A DNA stretch of 23,909 nucleotides from an uncultured Victivallales bacterium (GTDB taxonomy: Bacteria; Verrucomicrobiota; Lentisphaeria; Oligosphaerales; JAFGRS01), in NCBI GenBank assembly GCA_903834675.1, contig CAILKC010000254.1, positions 1 to 23,909 on the forward strand, given 5' to 3'. Under the pieces are notes generated by a model that was given only the letters and a program-made list of their open reading frames with translations, searched no databases and was not told the origin of the DNA. Numbering within the stretch: the first letter of the stretch is position 1; each line of letters begins with the position of its first letter. A program made the position numbers and the translations under genes. Below, piece by piece: positions 15,407 through 23,528 of this stretch.

Positions 15407-15448
15407 GAATACATTGATCTCGTTTTGATAATAGCCGCGGAGGTTACG

Positions 15449-16426
15449 ATGGACGACGATGCATTGCTGCGGGATAGGTCATACACCACAGGCGACCTCG
15501 ATATCGCGCTGGGATCGCACCCCCGTTCCGGGGCTGCTCGCAAGGCCTTGCTACGGCTGGAGGAGAATGCGGTTCCCCTGTACGACGAGCTGGCCAGCCC
15601 GCTCCTGGCCCAAGCGGACAACCCGTCGCCAGCCACGAACAGTCGGGAGGCCGGAGAGAAGCCAACCTGGCGCCGTTTCTCACTGCCGGGCATCTTGTGG
15701 GTGGTCTTGATGGACCGTGTCCTGAGCATCCCGGGAATGCAGATCCCCGACCTATGCTCGGTGGTGGCCAGATTCCTGGCGCGGGAGATCGCCCACGATG
15801 GCTCCCTGGCGGAGAAGGCAGGCTTCCCGGCGACGGAGGAAAGCAGGCACCGCTATCCCCGGTTCGCCGAGTATGTCCGTCGTCTTTTCGAGGGGGAATC
15901 CGAGCCGTACCTGGCCCTTGTCAGTGAGGCCAGCGCGAAGATGGGCACCCATGAGCGCACCAGCAAGGGGATCCCCGAGAACGTCGTGATCGCGGACAAC
16001 CCCGCCCTCGTCTGGGACCTGTATGCGCAGGTGGCGACGCGCCTGGCGGGACACCTCCACGTGTTCCCGCTGCGTTCCGTGGCGGTGCCGGTTCTGGCGA
16101 ATCTCCGCGGCACGGGAGCGCCTCTACGCTCTCTCCCCGAGGTGCCAGCCTACCGACCGCCTGTGCAGCCGGACGCGAAGCTCACCAAGGCGGAGCAACA
16201 ACTCGTGGAGGTCGTGCGCAACGCCCCGGAGTTGGTGCCGGATGTCCGCGTCCGCGTCGTAAACCATGAGATCGTGTCCGTCACCTATGAGCAGGGCTAC
16301 GGCCCCAAGGATTTCAGCGTCAAGAAGGCCCTTGAAGACGCCAAGACCCTCCAGGTACGTAGCCTGCGTGGCGAAGACGGGTCGATTCACAAGTATAGGG
16401 TCGAGAAGCGTCTGCGTTTCGGTTGA
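15449..16426 (+). CDS. Unrecognised 325-residue protein, possible MerR-like DNA-binding N-terminus
   Basis: I do not recognise this family as a whole. The start ATG 15449 is well supported by GGAGG 5 bases upstream. The early part contains SYTTGDLDIALGSHPRSG, followed after a Pro/Glu-rich stretch by WRRFSLPGILWVVLMDRVLS, then IPGMQIPDLCSVVARFL. This pattern recalls the winged-helix arrangement of MerR-type regulators (helix, wing RRFSL, then a helix with 'GM.I..L'), but the match is loose. The middle part (DNPALVWDLYAQVATRL) is helical. The C-terminal ~80 residues alternate strand and helix (VRVRVVNHEIVSVTYEQGYG) and end in a basic tail (YRVEKRLRFG). No signal peptide or membrane segment is seen. 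It lies alone between tRNA-Arg and the AbiE remnant, with an inverted repeat upstream. A regulator of the island is one possibility; a defence protein is another. Confidence 0.75.
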   Translation: MDDDALLRDRSYTTGDLDIALGSHPRSGAARKALLRLEENAVPLYDELASPLLAQADNPSPATNSREAGEKPTWRRFSLPGILWVVLMDRVLSIPGMQIPDLCSVVARFLAREIAHDGSLAEKAGFPATEESRHRYPRFAEYVRRLFEGESEPYLALVSEASAKMGTHERTSKGIPENVVIADNPALVWDLYAQVATRLAGHLHVFPLRSVAVPVLANLRGTGAPLRSLPEVPAYRPPVQPDAKLTKAEQQLVEVVRNAPELVPDVRVRVVNHEIVSVTYEQGYGPKDFSVKKALEDAKTLQVRSLRGEDGSIHKYRVEKRLRFG

Positions 16427-16626
16427 ACGAGTGTAAAGGTTCTGGGACGGGAGCCTCGGCTACCCCGCCTCGGACTTCGCCTGAAAACTGGCAGCCCGGC
16501 CTCGGTCATGGGTTGCCACCTACGTCCACTGCGTTAGACCGCAGGGAGGTGTGTCGTGCTTGCTCAGACGGTCAGATCGGTGCGGCCAATGGCCGCCATC
16601 TCCACTCTCGGGGCATCGCCCCCGAA
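16427..16626. other. Non-coding stretch after the 325-residue gene
   Basis: About 200 bases with no supported gene and no clear terminator hairpin with T-run. The missing remainder of the AbiEii toxin gene would be expected on the minus strand here if it had only been interrupted. None of its motifs is recognisable, so it appears deleted. Confidence 0.45.
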
Positions 16627-16956
16627 TCAGCGAGGAAGAAGAACGCCCGTGACCCCTGCCAGCCTCGCGGTGGGGCCACTCTCACCGGCCAGTTTGGTCA
16701 CGCTCCTGAGGCGGCCACGGGGCCGCGCCGCCGTGCTACCGAGCGGTACCCCCCGCTCTTTGGACTGCGGTGGCTTGACACCGCTTTCCCAGGCCGCGCC
16801 GCGGCCGTCCCCGGACCCTGCCAACGCCCCGGCCAGCAGCGGCTCGGAGTAGATCTCCACCACCGCCCGGCAGATGATCAGGTCCTGCTCGACCTGGGCT
16901 GGCGTCTGCCAGGGCGCGCTGGCGCGCCACTCCTGTATGAACGATTGCTGGATCAC
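16627..16956 (-). pseudogene. abiEii: Truncated AbiEii-like nucleotidyltransferase toxin
   Basis: The frame begins at GTG 16956. Its first ~46 codons (to 16819) read MIQQSFIQEWRASAPW, then QVEQDLIICRAVVEIYSEPL, the characteristic N-terminus of AbiEii/DUF1814-type nucleotidyltransferase toxins. Normal members continue with an FRGGTAL-type segment leading to the catalytic GS and D motifs over about 250-300 residues. Here the similarity stops at LAGALA, and the frame runs on for 63 residues through an interspersed repeat to a stop at 16627. All catalytic motifs are missing, so the toxin cannot be active. It lies 12 bases downstream of the AbiEi gene on the same strand, the normal order for this type IV system. 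Confidence 0.8.
16672..16818. repeat. Interspersed repeat that ends the AbiEii gene
   Basis: The 30 bases at 16758-16787 match 9345-9375 and 10569-10599 almost exactly (one base fewer; core TTTGGACTGCGGTGGCTTG). They contain the hairpin GCGGTG-GCTTGA-CACCGC. Flanking GC-rich palindromes (such as GCGGCC-ACGG-GGCCGC near 16713-16728) look like part of the same element, but only the core is shared with the other copies, so the borders are approximate. The right border is set by where AbiEii similarity stops. Confidence 0.65.
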
Positions 16957-16968
16957 GAGGCCCGCCCT

Positions 16969-17757
16969 TCAGATGTCCGGTTGGATGTCCGTGTTCTCGA
17001 TTAGCCGCCACTTCACGTTGCGGTCGCCACGCCGGGGCAGATCGGGGCGCAGCGGCACCCAGTACCGCGGGCGTTTCTCCAGGCGCTTTGCCAGCAGGCC
17101 CGTCAGAGACTCCCACCCGGTGTGGTCCAGCATCCAGCCGAGCCGCTGGAGCACGCCGGTCTCCGTTGCCATACCGCATAGCGCGGCCAGCTTGGTGGGG
17201 CGTATCGCTTCGCCCAGTTCTCTGTAGACGGTCGCCGCGTGGTCAAGCGAGGGGCAGGCCTTGCGGAGCGCCAGGAGGTCATAGGCGGTCACGGCCGGCG
17301 TACTGAACCGCACCCAACCGCTAGGGACCTGCCGCGTTTCGTACGCCTCCGGTTCGATGCGCCCGGGGTAGAGGAATTGCACCCTCAGCGAGGGCAGGCG
17401 GAATGGGCGAATGGCGCGGTTCACGGCGATCTGCAGTACCTGGGGTGCCTGGTGTGCCGCTCCGTGCATCGCCGCAGCACTCAGCCCGCCGATGTAGTAC
17501 TCGACACCCCGGAAACGCGCCCAATCGTCCAAGAACCACTCCGGCGGGATCGTGCCGAAGCCTCGGTTCGCCGGGTCGACAATGGTGAAGAAGTCGCCGC
17601 CCAGGGGCCAGACCCAGCCGCCGCGCTTCAGACGCAACAGCGTGCTGCTCAGCGTTCCCCCCTGGCGCCCCAATGCCGAAGCCGCCTCGGCGCGGGTGAA
17701 AACGTAGCGCCCCTTGGCTAGCAGCTCGCGAACGAAGTTAACGCCTAGGGTTTTCAT
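16969..17757 (-). CDS. abiEi: AbiEi-like antitoxin of a type IV toxin-antitoxin system
   Basis: A 262-residue protein. Residues 1-60 form a winged helix-turn-helix (RYVFTRAEAASALGR, LSSTLLRLKRGGWVWPLG), as in AbiEi antitoxins. The following part (EWFLDDWARFRGVEYYIGGL, MHGAAHQAPQVLQIAVNRAI, FSTPAVTAYDLLALR) is the AbiEi C-terminal domain needed for antitoxicity. In known systems AbiEi neutralises AbiEii without stable contact and represses the operon by binding inverted repeats. This copy is full length, whereas its partner is truncated, so any remaining role would be regulatory or to protect against related toxins (inference). ATG 17757 has no clear ribosome site, and the predicted transcript start is only a few bases upstream. 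The gene is divergent from pglW. Confidence 0.88.
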   Translation of the reverse strand: MKTLGVNFVRELLAKGRYVFTRAEAASALGRQGGTLSSTLLRLKRGGWVWPLGGDFFTIVDPANRGFGTIPPEWFLDDWARFRGVEYYIGGLSAAAMHGAAHQAPQVLQIAVNRAIRPFRLPSLRVQFLYPGRIEPEAYETRQVPSGWVRFSTPAVTAYDLLALRKACPSLDHAATVYRELGEAIRPTKLAALCGMATETGVLQRLGWMLDHTGWESLTGLLAKRLEKRPRYWVPLRPDLPRRGDRNVKWRLIENTDIQPDI

Positions 17758-17769
17758 TTGCTTGGAACA

Positions 17770-17797
17770 ACTATAGATATCGTTTTATGCAAATCAA
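17770..17797 (-). promoter_or_regulatory. Candidate abiEi promoter
   Basis: On the minus strand TTGATT (17792-17797) and TATAGT (17770-17775) are separated by 16 bases; the -10 is five of six to consensus. The start of transcription would fall about 5 bases before ATG 17757, giving an almost leaderless message, in line with the lack of a Shine-Dalgarno site. The area is a sharp AT-rich island in GC-rich DNA. Confidence 0.55.
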
Positions 17798-17951
17798 CAC
17801 ACCGGCATCGCTCGGTGTACTCTTGTGCAGAGACAGCGGGATAGCAGCCTGTTCTGGAAAACACCGCACGCCTTCACGCCAGTACCCCCTTCGCTTTCGT
17901 CGGCAACTGGTAACCGTTACCCGTCACAGGAGCGCCGCGCCGCGGGTCTGC

Positions 17952-17979
17952 TTGTCATCCCCCCATTCCCCGCTACACT
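17952..17979 (+). promoter_or_regulatory. Candidate pglW promoter
   Basis: TTGTCA (17952-17957, five of six) and TACACT (17974-17979, four of six) with a 16-base spacer. The expected leader is about 77 bases to ATG 18063. This lies in the 305-base region between the divergent abiEi and pglW genes, which otherwise shows no gene. The open frame extending upstream of 18063 to 17787 crosses this promoter and is unlikely to be translated. Confidence 0.45.
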
Positions 17980-18062
17980 TAGCGCTGCGCGGGCGGGGGC
18001 CGGGCAGGTCGAATGCGCCCCGTCGGCGGACTGGTGCTGGCATGAGGAACAGGGAGCGCGCC

Positions 18063-21000
18063 ATGGAGGAGCCACCCAACTGGCATGAACTCACCCCATC
18101 CCCGTTCCCTTGGGAGCGAGAGGCGCTGGACTACGTCCGCGCGTCATTCCCTACGCACGATGCCTACCGCGCCTGGTCGCTGTTCGAGTTCATCGCCGAC
18201 GACGGCAGCATCAACGAGGTGGATCTGCTGGCGTTCACCCCGCAGGGCTTCTTCCTGGTCGAGATCAAGAGTTCGCTGGGCCTCCTCAACGGCGACGCCC
18301 ACACCTGGACCTGGGTTCACGAAGGCCGCCGCAAGACCGTCGACAACCCCTACCTGCTGGCCAACCTGAAGGCGAAGAAGCTGGCCTCGCTGCTGGGCCG
18401 GCAGAGGGCCTTCGCCAAGCTTCGCGTGCCCTTTATCGACGCCCTGGTGTTCTGCTCAGCGGCGGGCCTCGACTGCCGCCTGGAGGGCGGCGGGCAAGCC
18501 CACGTCTGCCGCCGTGATGGCGACGCCCTGCCGGGCATCATGGCCGCCCTGAAGCGCCGCGAGGGCGCCGGGCTCGGAGCGCAGCGCGGCACCTTCGACC
18601 GGCCCATGCTGCGGGCCGTCGCCCGCGCCCTCGACGAAGCCGGCGTCCGCCAGACCCACCGCAGCCGTCAGGTCGGCGATTACCGGATTGGCACGATGCT
18701 CGACACCGGCATGGGGTACCAGGACTTCGAGGGCCAGCACGTCAGCCTGTCCGACGCCCGGCGCCGCGTCCGCATCTACCCGGTGCAAGCCGAGAGCGAT
18801 GTCGAGCAACGCCGCACCTTCCAGCGCGCCGCCGAGCGGGAGTTTCGGCTCTTGCAGTTTCTGGATCACCCCAACATCCTGCGGGCGCTGGACTTCACCG
18901 CCCACGAACGCGGGCCGGTCATCCTCTTCCAGCACGAGCCCGAGGCGGTGCGCCTGGACCACTTCCTGGCGCAGCGGCAGGGCACCATCACGGACGAGTT
19001 GCGCTTGGGCCTGCTGCGCCAGCTCGCCGAGGCGGTCCGCTTTGCCCATGGCAAGAACATCATCCACCGCGCTTTGAGCCCCCGCGCCATCCTGGTCGCC
19101 CAACCTGACAGCGAAGCCCCGCAGGTGAAGGTGATGAACTGGCAACTCGGCTGCCGGCAGCCCTTGCGGGACGGGCTGGCGCTGACCCGTGCGGTGACGG
19201 CCACCATCCATGGCGAGATCCTCGCCGACGACCTGTCGCAGCTTTTCATGGCGCCCGAAGCCCTGGCGGAACCGGATGCCGGGGGGGAGCACCTAGATAT
19301 CTTTTCACTCGGCGCCCTGGCCTACTGGCTGTTCACCGGCCAACTGCCCGCCGCCTCGCCGGTGGAACTCGCCGAGAAGCTGCGCGCCCAGCGCGGCCTG
19401 CGGGTCAGTGCCGTCTGCAATACCGCCGCGGCCAACCTGGAGCGGCTGGTGCAGGCGAGCACCGATCCCGACGTTAGCCTCCGCCTGGACAGCGCGGCCG
19501 AGTTCATCGAGCTGCTGGACAAGGTTGAGGATGAGCTGACCACGCCCGCCAACCAGTTCTCCGGCGACCCCACCCAGGCCCACGCCAAAGACATCCTCCC
19601 CGGCGGCTTCGAGGTCGTCCGCAAGCTCGGCACGGGCTCCTCCGCCACCGCCCTGCTGGTGCGGAAGGATGGCCGCGAGTTCGTGATCAAGGTCGCCATC
19701 GACGCGGACCACAACGACCGCGTCCGGGCCGAAGGCGAGGTCCTCCGCAAACTCAGCGATGGCCGCATCGTGCGCTGCCACGACACCCTGACCCTCAACG
19801 ACCGCGCCGCCATCCTGCTGGACCGCGCCGGCGAGAGCACCCTCGGCTTGCGTTTGCGCCAGGAGGGCCGCCTGAGCCTGGAGCTGCTACAGCGTTTCGG
19901 CGAGGACCTGCTGGAGGCGGTGTGCTTCCTGGAGCGCCAGGGGATTGCCCACCGCGACATCAAGCCGGACAACATCGGCGTGGGCAAAGTGGGCGCCGAT
20001 GACTCCCTGCACCTGGTGCTCTTCGACTTCTCCCTCTCCCGCTGCAGCCCCGAGAACATCCATGCCGGCACCCCCGGCTACCTGGACCCGTTCCTGGCCC
20101 TGCGCCAGCCCCGACGCTGGGACCTGCAGGCCGAGCGCTATGCCGTCGCCGTCACGCTCTACCAGATGGCCACCGCGATCATGCCGGTGTGGCATGATGG
20201 CCGCAGCGATCCCTCCATGGTCGATGGCGAGGTCACGATCGACGCCGAGCGCTTTGTGCCGGCGTTGCGGGAGCCGCTCGCGGCTTTCTTCGCGCAGGCC
20301 TTGCGCCGTGATCCCCGGGCGCGCTTCGACAATGCCCAGGCCATGCTGGAGGCCTGGCGGGGGGTGTTCAGCACCGTCACCGCCACCACCCACAGTGCCA
20401 CCGTCGAGGGGGCCGGGGCCGAACCCGCCACGCTGGAGGCCAAAGCGACCCCGGACACGCTCATCGCGGCGCTCGGCCTGGACCCGGCCATGACCGACGC
20501 CCTCGACCGCGTCAACGTGGTCCGGGTCCAGGAGTTGATCACGGTCAGCACCCGCCGCCTGGCCCGTATGCGCGGCGTCGGCAACCAGACCCGCAAACGC
20601 ATCCTGGCCCTCGCCGGGCGCCTGCGCGAACGCTTGGGCGGCCCATCCGTGTCCGTCACCCGCGAGCAGGCCTTGACCGAGGCCCCAGCGGTGGGGGCCG
20701 GGCTGGGCGCGGCGGACGGCCTGCCCTCGGTGGACCTGTTGTTGCAGGCGATTCTCGGCGCCCAGGGCGGTCGGCGGCCCGCCGCGGCGGAGGCCACCGC
20801 GCTGCCGGCCCTGCTGGGGCTCGACGAACGGCTCGCGGACCCCTGGCCCGCCCAGGATGCCGTTGCCGTTCTCGCCGGCGTCAGCCGCGGGCGCATCAGC
20901 CAGGTCCTGGCCAAGGCCCGCGAGCGCTGGAGCCGCCAGCCCGCCGTCACCGGGCTCCGCCAGGAGATGGTCGCCCTGCTGACGGCCCACGGCGGCGTCA

Positions 21001-22307
21001 TGACCACGACGGAACTGGCAGAAGCCATCCTGCTCGCCCGCGGCTCGGCCGCCAACGACGACAGCCAGCGCCTGCGCCTGGCCCACGCCGTGGTCCGCGC
21101 GGCCGTGGAGATGGAGAGCAGCCTGGAGGAGGCCCGCTTCCTGCCCACCCGGCACGAGGAGCACATCCTGATCGCCACCGACTGCACCTTGGCCGATTAC
21201 GCCGTCGCCCTGGGGCACAAGGCAGACACCATCGCCAGTCAGGATCCGCTGCTGCCCTTGGCCCGGGTGCTGGAGTTGCTGCGCGAGGTCGCGCCTCCCC
21301 CCGAGAGCGATCCGCTGGCCGAACCCCGGCTGCTGCGCCTGGCCGCCTCGGCATCGCGCACGGCGGCCATTTCCAGCCGCCAGGAGTTCTACCCGCGGGG
21401 CATGGATGCCGCTCGCGCCTTGAAGCTCTCCCACGGCGCCCTGGCCGGACCGCGCGAGATGACCCTCGCCGCGATCCAGCAGCGCATCCGCAGTCGCTAT
21501 CCCGAAGCCGCACCCTTGCCGCCGCGCGAGGCCCTCACCCCTCTGCTGGCCGCCGCCGGCCTGGAACTGGAATGGGATCCCGGCCAGGGGGCCTACGTGA
21601 GCCGGGCACGCAACGTCTTCAGCGTCACCACCCCCTCCAGCCTGGTGACCCGGGTCACCACGGGTCCGGCCAGCGTCGCCGCGGTGACGAGCCCCGGCGG
21701 CCGCCCCAGCTTCCTGCTGCCCGAAGTGGCCGAGGCCCGGCAGTTCGAGGAGCGCCTCGTCCATGCCGAGCGCCGCGGCGCCTTCCTGGCCCTGGTGGTG
21801 AAGCCGAACCTGTACCCGGCGGCGCGCACGGAACTGACGAAACGCTTCGCCGTCCGACCGCTCGATCTCGAGAAGGTGTTTCTGGACGCCCTGCGCCAGG
21901 CCACGGCCGAGGTTGGCGCGGACTGGTCCGTCGTCGTCAATGCCGATGCCGCCGCCCGCGACGGCAGCGACTGGCGCAATCTGAACCAGTTGATCAGCAT
22001 GCAGGTGATGCCGAAGGTCGAGGCCGCGCTCCTGGAGGGTGACGGCACGGTCCTGGCCTACCACATCAACTGGCTGGCGCGCTACGGGCAGGTGTCGCTG
22101 CTGCCCCGGCTGGCCGCGGCGGTGCAGGACGGCCGCCTGCACGGCGCCTGGTGGCTCATCCCCGCCTCGCCGCAGCAGGACCTGCCGATGCTCGACGGCC
22201 AGGCGGTACCCGTCATCACCGCCAACCAGTGGGCCACCGTGCCCGAGGGCTGGTGCCGCAACCTGCACCGCGCCGACCCGGCGCGGGTGGCCGAGAGAAG
22301 CACCTGA
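18063..22307 (+). CDS. pglW: PglW-like BREX type 2 protein kinase with NERD domain
   Basis: A 1414-residue protein with the PglW layout. Residues ~1-150 are a NERD nuclease-like domain with D54 (NEVDLL) and E67-x-K69 (VEIKSS). Residues ~204-480 are a kinase fold with degraded motifs (HRALSPRAIL at 335, no DFG), a pseudokinase. Residues ~515-770 are a second kinase with glycine loop LGTGSSATA (from 522), K543 (FVIKVA), HRDIKPDN (D632) and DFS (655-657) in place of DFG. Residues ~800-860 look like a helix-hairpin-helix (LARMRGVGNQTRKRIL), and ~926-958 like a sigma region 4-type helix-turn-helix (VLAGVSRGRISQVLAKARERW). The C-terminal ~450 residues are unassigned. PglW is the marker of type 2 BREX (Pgl) phage defence, acting with PglX, PglY and PglZ. 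ATG 18063 is preferred, with GGGAG 8 bases upstream; ATG 18042 and the frame start at 17787 lack a ribosome site. A PglW-like kinase outside BREX remains possible. Confidence 0.82.
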   Translation: MEEPPNWHELTPSPFPWEREALDYVRASFPTHDAYRAWSLFEFIADDGSINEVDLLAFTPQGFFLVEIKSSLGLLNGDAHTWTWVHEGRRKTVDNPYLLANLKAKKLASLLGRQRAFAKLRVPFIDALVFCSAAGLDCRLEGGGQAHVCRRDGDALPGIMAALKRREGAGLGAQRGTFDRPMLRAVARALDEAGVRQTHRSRQVGDYRIGTMLDTGMGYQDFEGQHVSLSDARRRVRIYPVQAESDVEQRRTFQRAAEREFRLLQFLDHPNILRALDFTAHERGPVILFQHEPEAVRLDHFLAQRQGTITDELRLGLLRQLAEAVRFAHGKNIIHRALSPRAILVAQPDSEAPQVKVMNWQLGCRQPLRDGLALTRAVTATIHGEILADDLSQLFMAPEALAEPDAGGEHLDIFSLGALAYWLFTGQLPAASPVELAEKLRAQRGLRVSAVCNTAAANLERLVQASTDPDVSLRLDSAAEFIELLDKVEDELTTPANQFSGDPTQAHAKDILPGGFEVVRKLGTGSSATALLVRKDGREFVIKVAIDADHNDRVRAEGEVLRKLSDGRIVRCHDTLTLNDRAAILLDRAGESTLGLRLRQEGRLSLELLQRFGEDLLEAVCFLERQGIAHRDIKPDNIGVGKVGADDSLHLVLFDFSLSRCSPENIHAGTPGYLDPFLALRQPRRWDLQAERYAVAVTLYQMATAIMPVWHDGRSDPSMVDGEVTIDAERFVPALREPLAAFFAQALRRDPRARFDNAQAMLEAWRGVFSTVTATTHSATVEGAGAEPATLEAKATPDTLIAALGLDPAMTDALDRVNVVRVQELITVSTRRLARMRGVGNQTRKRILALAGRLRERLGGPSVSVTREQALTEAPAVGAGLGAADGLPSVDLLLQAILGAQGGRRPAAAEATALPALLGLDERLADPWPAQDAVAVLAGVSRGRISQVLAKARERWSRQPAVTGLRQEMVALLTAHGGVMTTTELAEAILLARGSAANDDSQRLRLAHAVVRAAVEMESSLEEARFLPTRHEEHILIATDCTLADYAVALGHKADTIASQDPLLPLARVLELLREVAPPPESDPLAEPRLLRLAASASRTAAISSRQEFYPRGMDAARALKLSHGALAGPREMTLAAIQQRIRSRYPEAAPLPPREALTPLLAAAGLELEWDPGQGAYVSRARNVFSVTTPSSLVTRVTTGPASVAAVTSPGGRPSFLLPEVAEARQFEERLVHAERRGAFLALVVKPNLYPAARTELTKRFAVRPLDLEKVFLDALRQATAEVGADWSVVVNADAAARDGSDWRNLNQLISMQVMPKVEAALLEGDGTVLAYHINWLARYGQVSLLPRLAAAVQDGRLHGAWWLIPASPQQDLPMLDGQAVPVITANQWATVPEGWCRNLHRADPARVAERST

Positions 22308-22391
22308 GATGCGGGGAGTCCTTTGCTGCCGCTTGCCGATGGGGTATCTTGGGGGGTCTGGGTATGGTGGAATGATGCCGGAGGTCGGCTG

Positions 22392-23528
22392 ATGATCACG
22401 CGACTCTACGCCCACAACTTTCGCAGTCTGGTCAATTTCGAGATCACGTTTGAGCAGCTTGCCCTCTTGATGGGCGCCAACGGTGCCGGGAAGTCCTCCG
22501 TGCTCGACGTGTTGCAGCGGCTGGTCAGCTACCTTGCCGACGGGGCCAAAGTGGAGGACGTGTTCCCTTCGACCGATTTCACCCGCTGGAACCGCCACGT
22601 GGCGCCCGTCCAGCGCTTTGAGTTGGACGTTACCTGCAAGGGACACCCGTATCACTACGAACTGGAGATAGACCACAACCCTGACCGGCACATGCTGCGC
22701 ATGAGCCGCGAAAGCCTGTCTTGCGACGGCAAGGGCCTGTTCTCTTTCTCGGTCGAGAACGGCAACGGCGAAGCGCAGCTCTACCGAGACGACGGCTCCG
22801 CGGGACCGAAGTACCCCTTCGACTGGTCGCAGTCCGGAGTCGGCTTCATGCAACCGCGTCACGACAATCGGTTGCTCACCGCATTCCGCGAACGCATGGC
22901 ATCCGTCTTTGTGGTTAGGCCAGCCCCGCAGATCATGAGGGCAGAGAGCCGCCGAGAGCTCAAACGGCCAGACCTACTGATGGAGGACTTCGCCTCCTGG
23001 TTGCGCTACCTCATGCAGGAGCACCAGGGGCGTGTCTACGAACTCACCAGTGTCCTCCGTCGGGTCATCCCTCGGTTCAGCTCCTTCAGCCTGCGTGAAG
23101 CAGGTGACGCCCGAATGCTGCACGTGGAAGTGCGCAGCCCCGGCGATGCTCTGGACCTGTGCAGGTTTGACAGTCTGTCGCACGGCGAGCGGATGCTCAT
23201 TGCCCTCTACACCCTGCTTGGGTGCATGCCGGACGAGGACGTCACGATCTGCATTGACGAGCCCGAGAACTTCCTGGCGCTTCCCGAGGTCCAGCCGTGG
23301 TTGGATGCGCTTAGGGACCGCCTTGAGGAGCACGACACCTGCCAGGCGCTGCTGGTTTCGCACCACCCGCGGCTCATCAACTTCCTGACTGCCGCTAAGG
23401 CAGGTGTCTGGCTGTCCAGGAAGGGCGATCTGGGACCGAGCAACGCGGTGACGGTGTCACCCGATGCCAGCAAGGACGGTATCCCTGTCGCGGATCTGAT
23501 CGAGAGGGGGTGGCTCTACGATGCGTGA
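22392..23528 (+). CDS. RecF/AAA15-like ATPase, probable defence effector subunit
   Basis: A 378-residue SMC/ABC-type ATPase. MITRLYAHNFRSLVNFEITF is the typical first strand pair; Walker A is GANGAGKS (28-35); the signature is DSLSHGE (260-266); Walker B is ICIDEPEN (D289, E290); the switch histidine is in LLVSHHPRL. No long coiled coil is inserted between the halves, and no TOPRIM domain is attached; the TOPRIM-like domain is encoded by the next gene. That two-gene layout resembles PARIS (AriA/AriB), RloAB, AbiL and split OLD-family nucleases. ATG 22392 has GGAGG 7 bases upstream. It lies 84 bases after pglW and overlaps the next gene by 8 bases, so the pair is translationally coupled. Sensing of phage products and control of the partner nuclease is the expected role from such families (inference). 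Confidence 0.85.
   Translation: MITRLYAHNFRSLVNFEITFEQLALLMGANGAGKSSVLDVLQRLVSYLADGAKVEDVFPSTDFTRWNRHVAPVQRFELDVTCKGHPYHYELEIDHNPDRHMLRMSRESLSCDGKGLFSFSVENGNGEAQLYRDDGSAGPKYPFDWSQSGVGFMQPRHDNRLLTAFRERMASVFVVRPAPQIMRAESRRELKRPDLLMEDFASWLRYLMQEHQGRVYELTSVLRRVIPRFSSFSLREAGDARMLHVEVRSPGDALDLCRFDSLSHGERMLIALYTLLGCMPDEDVTICIDEPENFLALPEVQPWLDALRDRLEEHDTCQALLVSHHPRLINFLTAAKAGVWLSRKGDLGPSNAVTVSPDASKDGIPVADLIERGWLYDA

Larger units (their letters stand above)
14945..15448. other. Non-coding region after tRNA-Arg with repeated TTGG-ACCAA boxes
   Basis: No gene is supported. An open frame runs through from 15107 into the next gene, but it is His/Pro/Arg-rich and lacks a ribosome site. Local composition just after the tRNA is more AT-rich than the neighbours. 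There is no direct copy of the tRNA 3' end in the window, so no attachment site can be proven. Repeated boxes and an inverted repeat are listed separately. Confidence 0.5.

Noticed and set aside
15107..15448. Upstream extension of the 325-residue gene
   Set aside because: In frame, but His/Pro-rich, overlapping likely regulatory DNA, and lacking a ribosome site, whereas ATG 15449 has GGAGG at ideal distance.
17787..18062. 92-codon upstream extension of pglW
   Set aside because: It crosses a promoter candidate and has a low-complexity translation; ATG 18063 has a ribosome site and begins the NERD domain as in PglW.
22323..22350. Possible internal promoter (TTGCTG, 16-base spacer, TATCTT) before the ATPase gene
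   Set aside because: The match to consensus is weak in both boxes, and the gene may be read from the pglW promoter; not strong enough to list as a feature.
19887..22862. 991-codon open frame on the minus strand opposite pglW
   Set aside because: Its translation is Gly/Ala/Arg/Gln-rich with no domain motif, and it crosses the pglW-ATPase boundary. It is a by-product of strong GC bias at third positions.
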